A stretch of 64,000 nucleotides of DNA from Lichenostomus cassidix (Eukaryota; Chordata; Aves; Passeriformes; Meliphagidae): the NCBI GenBank assembly GCA_008360975.2, contig CM039187.1, positions 18,939,495-19,003,494 on the forward strand. Direction: 5' to 3'. This document shows positions 24,319 through 37,302 of this stretch, one piece after another. The notes beneath the pieces are model-generated. The model made no database searches, was not told where the DNA came from, and was given only the letters and a program-made list of their open reading frames with translations. Numbering within the stretch: position 1 is the stretch's first letter; the number at the start of each line of letters is the position of its first letter. The position numbers were made by a program, and so were the translations under genes.

Positions 24319-24397
24319 GACAAAAAAACAACAACAAAAAAACCAACCAAACAAAAAACTCAAACCAAAATAAAAACCAAACCCAACCAAATAAAAC
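24319..24397 (+). repeat. A/C-rich low-complexity tract
   Basis: Imperfect AAACA/ACCAAA repeats (AACAACAAAAAAACCAACC and similar). No tandem unit is fixed. It is U/G-rich in the GBF1 transcript. Confidence 0.85.
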
Positions 24398-25889
24398 ACA
24401 AGGAAACAAGATAAGAGGAGCCCTGAGGAGGATCTAGGAGTAAAAGCATTAAAAAGCAGGTGAAGGCAACCACAACACAGACAGTACACAGGCACAGAAG
24501 AATGCATTAAAAGAGACTTGAATAATTCTGAGACTAGAAATATTTAAGTACAACACTTGGCTCAATTTGCTAAAATCTACTTTTTATTCCTAATAAAAGT
24601 TAACAAGTCTAATGGCTAATAGTGTCACAAGATCACTGGCATTTATACCCTTGATAATCAACCACTGCACTTATCTGTCATATGTGCTTCTTTGAAGCAG
24701 GAAGAAAAAAAGACTGCAATTCCTGAGTCCTTAGACGAGCTGCTGTCTTTCTATCTACCAACATTCAATTATTTTGCTGAGGGAAAAAACCCAAATCCCT
24801 TATTCTGAGATGAGTGAAATTCCATTTTATCATAGTTCCTATTAAGAAGCCTTAAGTATCAAAGCAAAAAGTCTATCAGAAAGTACGTTAACTGTGTCAA
24901 ATTATGGCAAGGAAGCAAAGGAGGAAAAACAATGCAGGGGCTTTTGTTTTAAAAGTTAAGAGCACAGAGAAGAACATCAAAGTGCCGTTAACTAAAGCAA
25001 AATTACAATTAAAAAGGGACTTTGGGAATCATTACAGCATCTCTTACATTTCAGCCACCAGTTCAAATAAGGCCAACACCACCAACTTGTGAGAGGTTAA
25101 AAGGAACATGATGATTCAATCTTTTTGGCTTAAGAACAACTCCCCCAATTTGTCAGATAATATCCTGGTGTGACATTACAATTGTGTCACCTCTCAATAG
25201 CACATGGAAATGCAGATGATCATAAGACATGCTTTTATTGATGCTTATTTAAGTGTGCTCTATAGAACACTTGTCTGGTTACAAGCACTTGAACAGTATT
25301 AAATATAGTAAGACTACTACAGATCAAAACTCAAATTCTTCTTTCCCAAAACTGATCCTTTTTATAGACCAGACCATAATCCTGTCAATTCCTCCAGCCT
25401 CCTTCAAACCAGTGAGTCCCAGGGTGAAAAAGCTGCACCTTGCTTTGTAAGAAAAATGGGACTGCAGCAGATGTACATCGCTGCATGTGTAAAATGAGAC
25501 AATGAAGACAACACTTGCTAGAGGAGGATATATAGGCAATCACACTCTCCATTAATACATTTTTTGGGTCAACAAATAGATACTTTATTTACAAGAATAG
25601 GGGGAGTTTCAGATCTCTCCTTTAAATTAGAATTGTGAATATTGATGTACTTAAAGAACAGATTCCCTTGCAGTCTAACTGAAATTTGCAACTTACACGA
25701 AGATCAGAAAACAGTCATAATAAGGATTTAACTTAGGCACATATTGTTCTACACAGCAACTTCGGCCAGCTTCCCTGATATTCAGAGATTCCAGCCTTTA
25801 TGGTAACAAAGCACTTTCCATTAACCTTGCTGAAACTGACGGTTTATGCTGTAAAACTGTTTAGACTGGGTAGCTGGTGTTGTGGAATT

Positions 25890-25903
25890 AAAAAAAAAAA
25901 AAA
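25890..25903 (+). repeat. Poly(A) tract, 14 bases
   Basis: An uninterrupted run of A followed by TTAAAAT. There is no poly(A) signal close upstream and no recognised element attached. Confidence 0.9.
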
Positions 25904-26803
25904 TTAAAATATGCTAGACAAGAAGAGAATATTTTTAGTGCAGGACTCAACCACTAAAAGATCTTAGTGAAACACCAATCACACTTTTCATTGCTTGCAC
26001 CTGAGGCGCATTCACTTGATCACTACAATGAGCTCCTCTTATCAGAAGCATTTGCAGGCATTGAGGACTTACAAGGCTCACCAGCTCCCTTTTCAAGGCA
26101 GAACTTAATTTTGGTACTTGTCCTTTGCTTCAGTGAGAAGTTTGGGAGGACAGAAAAACACGCTTACTGTAGCTATTCTTGCTGCATCCTGTCTTGAAAC
26201 AGATTACTTTCATGGGCTGAAGAAGGTTCAGCATCTGAAAGTGGCACTAAAACTACATGGAAGTTTTTAACTCAGTGGCAATTCTGCAAACAAGCCAGTA
26301 AATCAAACATATATCCTCTTTTAACTCAATCCTGTTGAGCTCAGTGTAGTTCAGAAGCTCTTTCCTTAACAGGTTTTCTTAGCCTTGTACACCAAACGTG
26401 GCAGAGTCCAGAACAAACCTGCCAGCCCTTTTGGATCAATAGCTACAACTGCAAGGTGCACTCCACACCAGCTTTTCCACCACAGCTCAAGTTTGATCTA
26501 GAGCACAGAACAGTAGGAAATGAACAGTATTCTCTTCACAATACTTTAGTAAGGTGGGACCATAGTCTTCAGAGGGAATTGTTCTGCCCAACAAGTTAAC
26601 ACTTCACAAAAGAGACACGACAGGAAGTCTTGCCATGACCTAGCTGTAAAAGCAATACTGTGCTCTCCTGAAAATATCTAGGAACCTCAGAAAATGCAGC
26701 AAAATCAATTATTACATTAATGATTCCTTGTGATAAAACGAAGGCTGTATAAGGTACACACTAAATGTTTAGACGTACATACTCAATGTTCATAACAGTC
26801 AAA

Positions 26804-26902
26804 CCCCCCGCCAAAAAAAAGCCAAAAACAAACAAACAAACAAACAAAAAAAAAAAACCACAAAAAAACCCAAACAAAAACAAACAAACAAAAAAAACCA
26901 CC
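26804..26902 (+). repeat. (CAAA)n / A-C-rich tract
   Basis: Starts with C6G, then two A-rich blocks with CAAACAAACAAACAAACA runs and ACCACA interruptions. It is the most regular of the A/C tracts here. Confidence 0.92.
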
Positions 26903-27107
26903 CTCTGAATTTTCGACTGGTTCTTGTTCTGCCAGATTCATGTTCAGGCATTATTAAGTGAGGAAACTATAACCACTGAGAGAATTGAGAATTGCCAATA
27001 CAGATGTTCCTCCAAGTATATTTTCTAGCAAGAGACATTTCTCAGTGTTTTAACTAAAAAACACAGGATGGTTCTTTGCTTAGGTAACCAGTTTCAACTC
27101 TGGGGAA

Positions 27108-27146
27108 AAAACCCAACCAAACAAAAAACCCCAAAACCCACCAAAC
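27108..27146 (+). repeat. A/C-rich tract
   Basis: A short stretch of AAAACCCAACCAAACAAAAAAC type that lies 200 bp from the preceding (CAAA)n tract and has the same strand orientation. Confidence 0.8.
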
Positions 27147-29439
27147 CTGCAAGCATGACTTCAGCCAAGGGTATAACAAGAGGAAAAACGGAATAATATC
27201 CACAAAGAGAACAAAATTTCACAAGGGACTCCTTCAAGCAGCCTTCCTTTGAAACTTACTCAAAGCCAGGGAAAATTTTTGTTAAAACATGATATAGTCT
27301 TAAATGAAGAGCCTGGTCTGCTTTGGACCAGCTGGAAAACACTTCCCACTCTTTTCACACAGGTCCCTTCAATGAAATTTCAGAGAAGCAAGCAGAGACC
27401 ACCATCAACACTGAGAAATGCTCAGCTAGCCCAAAGAAGTGCATGGAAATTGAGAAGGGAAAAAGTATTTCAAGTAATGTATCAGAAAGCCAACTCTTCA
27501 GGCTGGCAATTTTAATGAGGACAGAATCCCTTTGAGACCACAGTGCTTTCCTTCATTCTTCCTATGGATTATTTGCACTTAGACACACATGTCTATAAAG
27601 ATATTTAAACAACTAATTCATGTTTAAGCACCTAACTCCCATTTCAGCAATCCCATCCAGCCATTCTGGCACTTCAGCAAACAAACTGCATCAGACCTCT
27701 GGCGTCCCCTTTCTCCTGAAGTACAGGAGAAGGTCCCCCTCGGAAGAGTTTTCTTATTATTAGCACACTGTTGGCACATTCCTGATCTAAAACGCTCACA
27801 TAAGCTGCTTTCTCTGGCAGTTCAACTCTTCACTCCTGAATGACTCTTATCAGGATCGGCTATGCGTTCCGAATCAGAGTAAATGAACAAGAAAAAATTG
27901 TTTATGACAAGTTATTTCAACATCATTTGTCCTGAGGACAGGCAACTGCAACCCAAACCACATGACCTGGACTCCTCTTATGCAGCAGCTGTTGGCCTTT
28001 GACGCCCAGCCTTCAGAAAGGCTGTCTCAGTTGTATCCCACACACCTCTGCAGTGCCGATGAGTTCAGACAAGAGCAATGCTTCGAGTATTCGCTATTAT
28101 GTTCCCTGCTTATAACCTGAACTGTACAAGGAACAGGCATTCTCTTTTAAGGTGAGAAAAAGACAAAGATAACACTGTAACAGAGCAGAAATCCAGCTCT
28201 TCCGGACTCTTGCCTTCGGGCTCAATGAGTTTATGCCACAGAAAATTGAGGTAGCAAGTGCTTCCTGAGTCATCCTCAAAACCACTTTCTGCAAACACTG
28301 CCATTCTGGCCTTCATGATGTGCACTTTATTCTCAGCTCACCCAACAAACACCAAAACATTTTGGCTTTTCACCTACAGGGTGAGAAGCCCCTGCAGTCT
28401 GGATCAGCAAGTTAGATTAAGTATGTCACAAGGAAAAGGGACAACATTGTACTTGCCTTTTAAAACCATCAAGTACAGAGCGGTCACACTTTTCAGATTC
28501 TCACAAACATTTTAACTGGTGGAATAGGTACTGGCTTAATCTCAGCCTGCTCAAAATGCAGGATTGCAGGGAAAGGGGAAATTCTTTTGAGTTACTCCTG
28601 TGACTGTCTGCTGTGTAATTTACAGGCTAACAAATTTAACAAACAGAACTATAATAACTTCTTCCTCTAAAAATTTGCACAGCTTGCTTTACCTAGAGTC
28701 CCTAAGTAACAGGCACAGAACAGTATATGCATTCTGGTTCTATGTGCCCTGGCAAAACTGCAACTACAACGGCTCTTCATCTGATGAACAAAGGAGGAGC
28801 ATGTTTTTCACCACTCCAAAAACAAATCCTCCAGATTCACATGCCACTCTGCACCTGAACTGAGAGATGTGCCCTGACTTCCAGCTAGCAAGCTTACTCC
28901 GATGCTGACATTTAACCCCAGATCAGTAACAGCCAATTAATGCTGGGTATCGAGTGTAAAAAAGCTATGCTATAGGTGATTCACACTCACTTATCCCTGA
29001 GTGCATGTGCTGCTCTGCACAGCCCTGGTACATGCAGCGTTTCAAGTGAGAAGAATCCTCTGCCATCTCTCCCCTACAAGGGGTCTTAGTTGTTGTTTTC
29101 TTATTTTTCGTGCAAGTTCTAGACCGGTCCTTTCAATACAGTGCAATGTGTAGCACTTTTGTAGGGATTTTCTGATCTGAAAGGAGAACAGATTGCCACC
29201 TATACAATCTGACTTAGCAGCTGCTGCTGTTACAAGAGAAAGCTCTAGTTCTCATTCCTGAAAATAATAATGGCAATGTCCACTAAACTTCATAAACAAG
29301 AGGTCATCAAAAGCCACCAGATATTCTCTCCAGGTTCTCCAAAATACCATTGCCTTATCCTAATCTAAGGTCTTAATAGATAAAGAAAACAGGATTCTGC
29401 CAGCCAGGGAGAGGCTGAGGAGCCAGAAACTCACATCCT

Positions 29440-30060
29440 AGTTTCCAGAACACATAAATACTGTGGGGATTGCACAACACAATATACATACCATGGGGAT
29501 GTGTGGAAGCAAGTTTTGTGCATCTCTGAAATCGATACTTCATTATAGTAAATGATATTAAAAGCTTTACATACAATAAAAATAAACACAGGCTGAAAAT
29601 CAAGGATATCCAAGCCAATGAAGTGTGAATTAACTACAATCATTTTCAAAGGATTTCTGTAAAATATACTCTTCAAAGCTAATGCCCTCTGAATTAAAGT
29701 GGTCATTCAGGGGCCACAGCCCACCAAATCAAAAGGGAAACAGTGCCATTCACAGCCACACATGAATGCAAAGCTGGAATTACAAATGCAGTTTGACAAG
29801 GGGAACCCAGAGCTGTCAAGCCTGTTCTGTTTGCCTAATTTCATTACAATGGCACAAATGCTTTCATTTGTCACACTCCAGCTTCATGTGTTTATCTCCC
29901 TTTCATTAAACATGACTTTAACAAATGATTGTTCCATAATGCCAAGATCTCGAGCACCCCTCAGAATTGAGATTTTTATTTTGGGGAAGAATGACAGAGT
30001 GCATACTGAGCATTTGACTCTTCACATCCTTTGGTTAGGGCAGCATAAATTCAACTAAAA
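29440..30060. promoter_or_regulatory. Candidate conserved non-coding block
   Basis: A 0.6-kb repeat-free stretch with balanced composition and many homeobox- and SOX-like words, for example CCTAATTTCATTACAATGGC and CTTTCATTTGTCAC near 29836-29876. Overlapping open frames have no recognisable protein. The call rests on the look of the sequence only; conservation cannot be measured here. Confidence 0.3.
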
Positions 30061-30185
30061 TACTGCCTTCTAAAGAACTACTTACATCTACCAGTGAAGC
30101 AAAAGCACTGACATCAATGAGGCATTAGTTATCAGGAGATTTTTCTGATGCCATGATTCAAATTCAGCCATTCTGACTGACCATT

Positions 30186-30205
30186 AAAAATTCCTAGGAA
30201 TTTTT
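30186..30205. other. 20-bp perfect palindrome
   Basis: AAAAATTCCTAGGAATTTTT equals its own reverse complement with no spacer. Its centre TTCCTAGGAA fits a STAT-type half-site pair (TTC-N4-GAA). The palindrome is certain from the sequence; a binding role is speculation. Confidence 0.95.
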
Positions 30206-31354
30206 GCATAAGCAGGTACTTGCTAGAATATCTTCAGCCAAAATTATACTGTAAACTGCAGCTATGTCTCAACTGTTACTTTAAGTGCTTTTCACCCAGC
30301 TGTAGTATACTGTTCTAGAGGAGTCTTACAAGAAGCAGAAGATACTTCAACAACAAGAAAAGCAAAACCCATCAACAGAAGTATGGAGCTACACAGGAGA
30401 CAAACTTCCATGGTTTCTATTTGGATGGACTTAAAAGTACAGACACGACTACTTGCTTCACCTTGAATTTTTAACACCAGTCATGCAGACTGCTGAGTGT
30501 CTGGATATGAGGTTATTTCAAAAGTTGAAGTTGTTTAATTCTGTCTTTATTTCTTAGCACTGAGGAAACAGCAGAGATGGGCATAACTGCATTTTGACAA
30601 ACTTTTTTCTGAGCTATGGTTGACAAATATTGGTCAGAGGTTATGTTCAAAAGACTGCTTCGAAGTAAGAAAATCTCTTAAAGCGAATTGAGGGGTAATT
30701 TAGCACAGTAAGGTTGAAGGTCAGCAGGAGGAGACCTTGCTACAAATCCTAGACTATTTCCTCCCACCCTGTGACCTGAACACCTCTGAAACTACATGGC
30801 TAATTCTGATGAGAGGCAAAAAATTCAAGTAACTACATAGTAAAAGCCTCCCATCTCCAAGCTATTCTCTCATGAGCAGTGTGAAGAGTAGTAAGAGTAA
30901 TTTCAATGCTAATCCATCCTTATTTTCATGAAACCCTTCCTCCTATATCATAGTAGAGGATAAGCATTACAGCACCACTTGATTTTGCTAGCACATTTCA
31001 CAGTAAGATTATTTACATATGATAAAAACAAGCAGATTTAGAACTGCTTAAATAGCTTTTTTAATCTCCCTTACAGGAAGGCTGATTGCTCTGAGGGAAA
31101 GGAGATGGGTTAATACAGCTGATCTAAGCCTCTGATAGGTTTTAGAACAACAACTAGTTTTGTGGCTTTTACAGACAGACACAGGCTCTAAACTGTTAAT
31201 GCCAATTGTAATGGCACTTAATTCTACTCCAGAAAACTGAACTCCCCAATGCCTCTACAAAAACCAATTTGAGATTTTACCCCTTTCTGAAGCTTTTTTT
31301 TCCCATAGGAGGAAATTATTTAGCCTGAAGCTCTGAACAGCTTTCAGGGGAGGG

Positions 31355-31369
31355 AAAAAAAAAAAAAAA
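31355..31369 (+). repeat. Poly(A) tract, 15 bases
   Basis: An uninterrupted A run after GGGGAGGG, with no recognised element attached. Confidence 0.9.
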
Positions 31370-34300
31370 TCACCCTTCCCATGCAGCTGCAAGGAAAAAG
31401 TTCTTCAGTAAGCTAAACTGTTTACAAGTTTCACAGGTAATTGAAGCTTAACATACACTTTTAAAAACTTCAATGAAACAAAACCATCCCATTAACAACG
31501 GACAAGTGAGATGCAGAAAATCCCCATGCATATGAGGACAGCCAGCTCTTGTGATGAACATGCACTAGGTCTGAAGTCAGAACCCACAGGCACTCCTCCA
31601 AGCCAATGACACTCAACTCTAAATGAAATTACTAACCCAAAAGAAACCAAATCAAAAAGCAGCCATCCCATGACAAATTCATTTGCCCTTGACCAAATGC
31701 TGATAGTTATTGATCTTGTTGCAGTTGTGAATTAAAGCCAGGTTTCCCAAGGTTCCCTCCTAATACGAGGAAGAGAGCGTGGCCACTCTAACAAGACGGA
31801 CTAGGCTAAATGAAACCTATGGGGAATTGCACACTGCCAAGTCCAGAGGATGGACTTAGCTGTTCATCTTACTGACAGCACAAGTTTGATGTATGTCAAG
31901 TTTAAGCACTCTTTTTCCTCTCTAAAAGAAATTGGCACATGTAGAAGAAAGGGCAATTAGATTGTGACACTCTACAGAACCGTATTCAGTCACTGGACTT
32001 GCTTCACTATGATATTTTACACATCTTGCACGGTACCAGGCCCAAGCTAAGTAGGCAATTTAAAAGCCCAGGAGAAATTAAAACTCCTTCCCTGGTATTT
32101 TAAAGCACAGTAATTGTCCACAGCTTTGTGTGCCTACCACACTATGAATAGAGCTTTCATTGTAAATTCACCATGTTGTGAAAAGGAAAGCTTCTCTATT
32201 TCTACAAGGCTGGAGAAAAAGATTACAGTTTTATCATCAATTAGCTGTCTGGATGCTACTCTGTTCTGTTTACCCCTTCCTCAAGGGAAGCCCATGAGTG
32301 CCAAGGGGAAAAATTAGAAGAAAATTTAAGAACAACAAATCCCAAACAAGCCAAGACATTTCTTGTGTTGCCAGAGAATCAAAAAAGCATCAGTGAGACA
32401 GACAAAATCCAAATGAAATGAAGAAAAGCACGATGACCCAAGATAAAAGTAGCTTTTAATGACAAAAATTTCTCAAAGGTTTAATGTACCTTGCTGTTAT
32501 GATTTACATAAATTCTTCTATTCAACCTGAACTAATCTAGGAGACAATGTGCTTTGCAATATTATCAGAAAGCAAAATTCCCAAGTGCTAATGGCAAAAC
32601 ACAATGGCCCAGAGCTCAAGAACCTACACACCAAGTTACCATAGATCTAAAAGGGAGACTTGAGGAGAGCAGGATGGAGGATCATGAGGATATTAGTTTT
32701 AAACACAGAGGAGTGGAAAAAGAACAGAAGCAAAAGGAAGAGGAGCCCAGCCTGCTGGCAGCCAACCCATCCACTGCCTTAAGACATTGCAACAGTAAAA
32801 ACATTAAGCAACCTTTTCCCCCCACAGCAATAATTGAAGCAATCAGTAATTCATGCACACGCACAAGCCAAAATGTTAATGCTGCCTGCATTAAAAGGCA
32901 GCTCGATTCCTAGAATGATGACAGGTGAGCATCATGTTCTTGCAAATGGACTGGGGAAAGAAATTAATTTCTGCATTCTGCAATGTATGAGCAATCCACT
33001 GGTACAAGGTCTTGATGATACATGAAAAGATGCAGAACCCTGAATTTTAACACCCACTTACAGTTTGCTTTTTTAAAATAATAATAAAAAAAAATTTAAC
33101 AGTTTTTGCATCTGAAGAGATCTGTGAATGCTATTCAACTTCACTGATCACCAGCTAGGATGTATCTTAAGACAGGCATCATGGACACAATATTATATCA
33201 GTCCCCAACTCCATTAAATAATTTTTTTCCATGTTCTGGAATCATGCATCAGCTGTAAAACAATAAAATGTCTGTGAAGGATCAAAATGGCCTAAAATCT
33301 GTGTGAAGAAATGAAGGGATTCCACACATTTATGAGAAGCTAGTTGCCCTTACTGCAGCCTGGACACAGGAATACACAAGTAATTATTTTCCCTACCAGA
33401 TGGGAGCCTATGCATTATACTTCACTATATATGAGCATGAAGACTTAATTCAGCCTCCACCAGCACATCTCATTAATTAATAGAGTCAAAGCACCACCCC
33501 ACAGGAAAGAGTGAAGTTTATTAACAGCTCACAGGTGGAAAAGTATTTTTTGCTTCCTACTCTGCCTGCTTCTCAGATTCAGAGGCTCTATTATATACCT
33601 AGTGAAATAAAACTCTGCCTTTATCAGACTAAAGGTACAGGTAGCTCTGAATGATTCCTTTTCCAAGCAGCACAATTTTGGTGTCATTTGCAGTTGAACC
33701 TGAACTAGCTGTTCCTCTAACAAGAGACAATCTTTGTCGGTGAGGTCCATAATTTACATTCTTAAACCAAAGCAAGGATTTTTTTGGTCAAGCAAACTTG
33801 CCAAGAATACTTTTTTCATACAGACGCTAAGATTAAATGCTATTGACTTTGCTCCACTTGTGCTGTCTCAAGAAGCTGGTGTGACAGCTATGAAAGAATT
33901 TAGGATTTTGAGATTTCACATTGCGCTCTACCAACAGTCCTATAAACTTGTCCAGGATTTTCATGTGATTTCCATCAGGAGGTCAAACTAACACTACAAA
34001 TCTTACTTATGCTACTATTTCAGAATGCACACAAGCACAGGTAGCCTGCGAATGCAGCTATTTCCAACATGATACTCTGAAGGACCAGGCTCTGTCAAAG
34101 CTCCCTCCCTTTGGTCAATGATCAGTTGCAGTCTGAGACCAAATATTTCTGCTCATCTCCTTAACATTCCTAATTTAGAGGAAGTTTTTCAGGACAGAAA
34201 GACTCCATGTACTAGCAGCTCATATCTCCCCTGCGAAGAATGCAAACACCAGCTAAAGAACAAGGTACAGTACTGTTTGACATGAGCAACCCATGGTCCT

Positions 34301-35039
34301 ACTCCCTGTTCCATCAGCTTCTCTGCAGCAGTCATTTAAGAGATGACAAATGCCTGGTATCCTGAGCAGCAAGCTTGTATAAGGAGTATGAGTAACTCCT
34401 TGATGCACAGGTCACTGGCACTACACCTCTGAAATAGAACACTGGCCACAGTCTCTAAAAGAAAGTGTCAAATAGATCTGTTTTAGTCTATTATAATGGT
34501 TTTGATCTAGTACATGTCCATGACAGAAGAAACCACCTCTGAGTGGTTCAGAAGCTCAGCTGAGTGATCCTGATAAAGGCCATCACTGACTACATGCTGC
34601 CCAGCAAGGCTGATGTAAAAACAACAGCACAGTGCAGAACTTCCAACTCGCTCAGACAAACCCAGCTGTTTGTTCAAGCCAGTCCGCAGTTCACACACTT
34701 AGGGAGGCTTCTTCAATCCCTCTCTTCTTCCCCTAGGGCACAACACAGTCTGGCTCTTGAACTGGAATACACAACAGGTCAGTGGACACAACTCTGCTTT
34801 AACCTCTCGCCCCCAGCATTTCTGCTGCCATGACCTCTGAGATGGAACCATTATATTTCAACAGCACTTATTCCCACGACTTGGTAAAAAGCCAAAGACA
34901 GAAGAATTTCCTTCTGATTTTCAAGTCTAGACCTACAGAATTTGCTCTGACGGGATGTAAGCACCTATACAAATAAATTGACCACCAAGTGGTAGCAAGG
35001 TCCTTGATCACACATAGGCAAATCAGTCTAGTCAGCCTC

Positions 35040-35155
35040 TGCCACTCATCACCCCTTCATGCTCTTGGGCAAGTAACTTCATCTCTGCTTCAACTCCTCA
35101 TATGAAAAGGGAACATATTTGGCTATAAGTGCTGTGCCGTTAGATTAACCTGGAA
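35040..35155 (+). mobile_element. MIR SINE fragment
   Basis: CTTGGGCAAGTAACTTCATC, followed by TCTGCTTCAACTCCTCATAT and a GAAAAGGGAACATA block, follows the MIR consensus (CTTGGGCAAGTCACTTAACC, TCTGTGCCTCAGTTTCCTCA, then TGTAAAATGGG) with ordinary ancient divergence. MIRs are tRNA-derived SINEs that were active in early amniotes and survive in low numbers in birds. The ends are approximate. Confidence 0.72.
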
Positions 35156-35478
35156 ATATTATCAAAAAAAAGCAGCTCCAAAAAGCAGTAATAGCAATCC
35201 AATCAAAGCTCCCTGCCCTATCCCCCCAAAATCAAAAGTTAACTAGGACTCTTGGTCAAAACAGCTATTTTTCAAGTTGACGTTTAAGTTAGGGATATAT
35301 GACAAGCACCGTATAACACAAGTTAAGATCAAAATAATCTTTACAGTCTATCACAGGGAAAAACAGCAGCTGAGCTTGTGAAGTATCAAATAAAATTTAC
35401 AGAGACAAACTGGAGAAAAAACTAGGCAGTGCTTGGTCACTCACTTTTGGGGTGCCACCATTAAGGAACTTGATTAGG

Positions 35479-35492
35479 AAAAAAAAAAAAAA
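35479..35492 (+). repeat. Poly(A) tract, 14 bases
   Basis: An uninterrupted A run following TTGATTAGG. No AATAAA and no recognised element upstream. Confidence 0.9.
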
Positions 35493-36834
35493 GCTACCTA
35501 ATTTTCAGAAGAGCTAAGGAATGAGGGGAAGAAAACATACATCATTTTCCAAAGAGCAGCAGCTAAACTGCTAGTAAATTCTCACAGCCTTGTCAGAATG
35601 AAACCACTTGACACACAGCAGCATTTTCAGCTTTGAGGCCAGTGCTTAAAACCAGAAAGTGACTCTACGTAACAGAAGGACTTCGAGGGCCCTTCCAAAA
35701 ACTTGGGATGAAATCCCAAAGCCCTGGGAGAGCAAGGCAAGCACCTGTTTTCCTCAACAGCCGATTTTTTTATGCTGCATACTTTACACAGAAGCTGCAT
35801 TATTCCGGAGAAGCTGCATTCCAGCCAAAAGTGCACAGTTAATGTTTTTTGCAGCCCCCAGCTTCCAGTGATGGATGACCATTTTATAATGAAATACTTT
35901 ATGCTCAATCAACTTACAAATAACGGATGTTTCATCACACTGAATTAAAAAGAATGTTTTTAACAAAAAAAGAGGAAAAAAAAGAAAAAAAAGAAGCAAC
36001 AGGCGAGGATCAGTGATGAGCAGACGCAAAAGTTATTCCTATTAAGGGTGGGTAAAAACATCCAGATGATGTTTCATTTTAACTCTTTCACTGCTCTCCA
36101 AGAACACATGGAGATGATGCACAAGGTAGTATTTGCCCTGAAAACACCTACATGTAAGTTCTGTGCCAGACCACTGAGACAAGAGATGTTTCGGCTTCTA
36201 CAAAAATTATTTGATTGCATAACATATCAATTAGGTTTACAAAAACTTAAGGCTAGTAAGTAAGCACTGTCTGAAGAGAAACCTTTCAAAATACTCTAAT
36301 CTCTCATGCACAGCCTGCATTACCAAAATCAGTCCTCAGACAACTCCTGATCAGCTATGGGGCTTTCTCCTTCTGCATGTCCACCTGTCAATGCTGAGCA
36401 ATAACCAGAGAAGTAAATGCCTTGTACTCACTGCAATTTCTAGATCAAGTTTTGGAGCCAAACATGCAAACTCAACTGATAATCACGACTCCGTGTTATA
36501 TGGTTATACCACTGTTACTGCTTCTGTTGTTATACACTACAAGTCAAGAAACCCCAGAACTCATAGGGCCATATGTGAATCAATACAAGTCCTTTAAAAT
36601 GCCAGCAGCAAACATATTCCTTATCCCTTTTCTCCCAAATACCATATGAAAAACTCTCTAAGCTAGTCCAGACATGCCAAGTCCCATGAGAATGAAAAGA
36701 CAACCTTACACTTTTAGGAAAAACATCTCTTCTAATAGGAATAAAGTAATGGAAGAGTGCAGAATAGCAGGAGATGCACTGACAGAAGCTAGAAGCTACA
36801 GGGGGAATGCTAATTGGGTATTGTGATGGATACT

Positions 36835-36990
36835 TTTCAAAGAAGGGTGGTCAAACACCAGAACAGTTTGCTCAGAGCTATAGAAGGTCCATCCCTGGAA
36901 ATAGTCAGAATGCAGCAGGGTTTAACCCTGCACACAAGCTCACTTCTAAGCTGGTCCTGCATTCAGCAGGTATCAGAGCAGATTAACTCC
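36835..36990 (+). mobile_element. CR1 LINE remnant, old
   Basis: The plus strand reads TCAAACACCAGAACAGTTTG CTCAGAG..., then GGTCCATCCCTGGAAATAGT, matching the CR1 segment around 'AACACTGGAACAGGTTGCCCAGAG' and 'CCATCCTTGGAGATATTCA' with many substitutions. It has opposite orientation to GBF1. The boundaries are approximate. Confidence 0.6.
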
Positions 36991-37243
36991 TCCAGAGGAC
37001 TCTTCTGACTTTATTTAAACTCTGACTTGTGCTCACCAGGAAAAAAAGCCCCCTCTGCACATGTAGGCACTCTAACATTCACTGAGTGAAAAGAGTTTCC
37101 CTTCCCAGATCTTCTACTGGTTAGTAGCAGCAATCATTAAAAACGAAGCAGAAGCTCACTCCAGAACTATACCTAGAAAACATTCTTGATTTTCTAAATC
37201 AGTTTTCTAAACAGAAGCTGCAGACTAAGGCTGTAACTGACCT

Positions 37244-37302
37244 GGAAAAAAACAAACCAAACCAAACCACAAATAAACAAAAACCAAAACCAAACCCTCC
37301 AC
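37244..37302 (+). repeat. A/C-rich tract (AAACC-type)
   Basis: Repeats of AAACCAAACCAAACCAC and ACCAAAACCAAACCC. Low complexity, with the same strand orientation as the other A/C tracts. Confidence 0.85.

Noticed and set aside
29699..30058. 119-residue plus-strand open frame
   Set aside because: No known protein; regulatory conservation is more plausible than coding for this stretch.
32554..32913. 119-residue hydrophilic plus-strand open frame rich in Lys and Glu
   Set aside because: No recognisable family, low complexity, and no splice or promoter context; length is within chance for AT-rich DNA with few stops.
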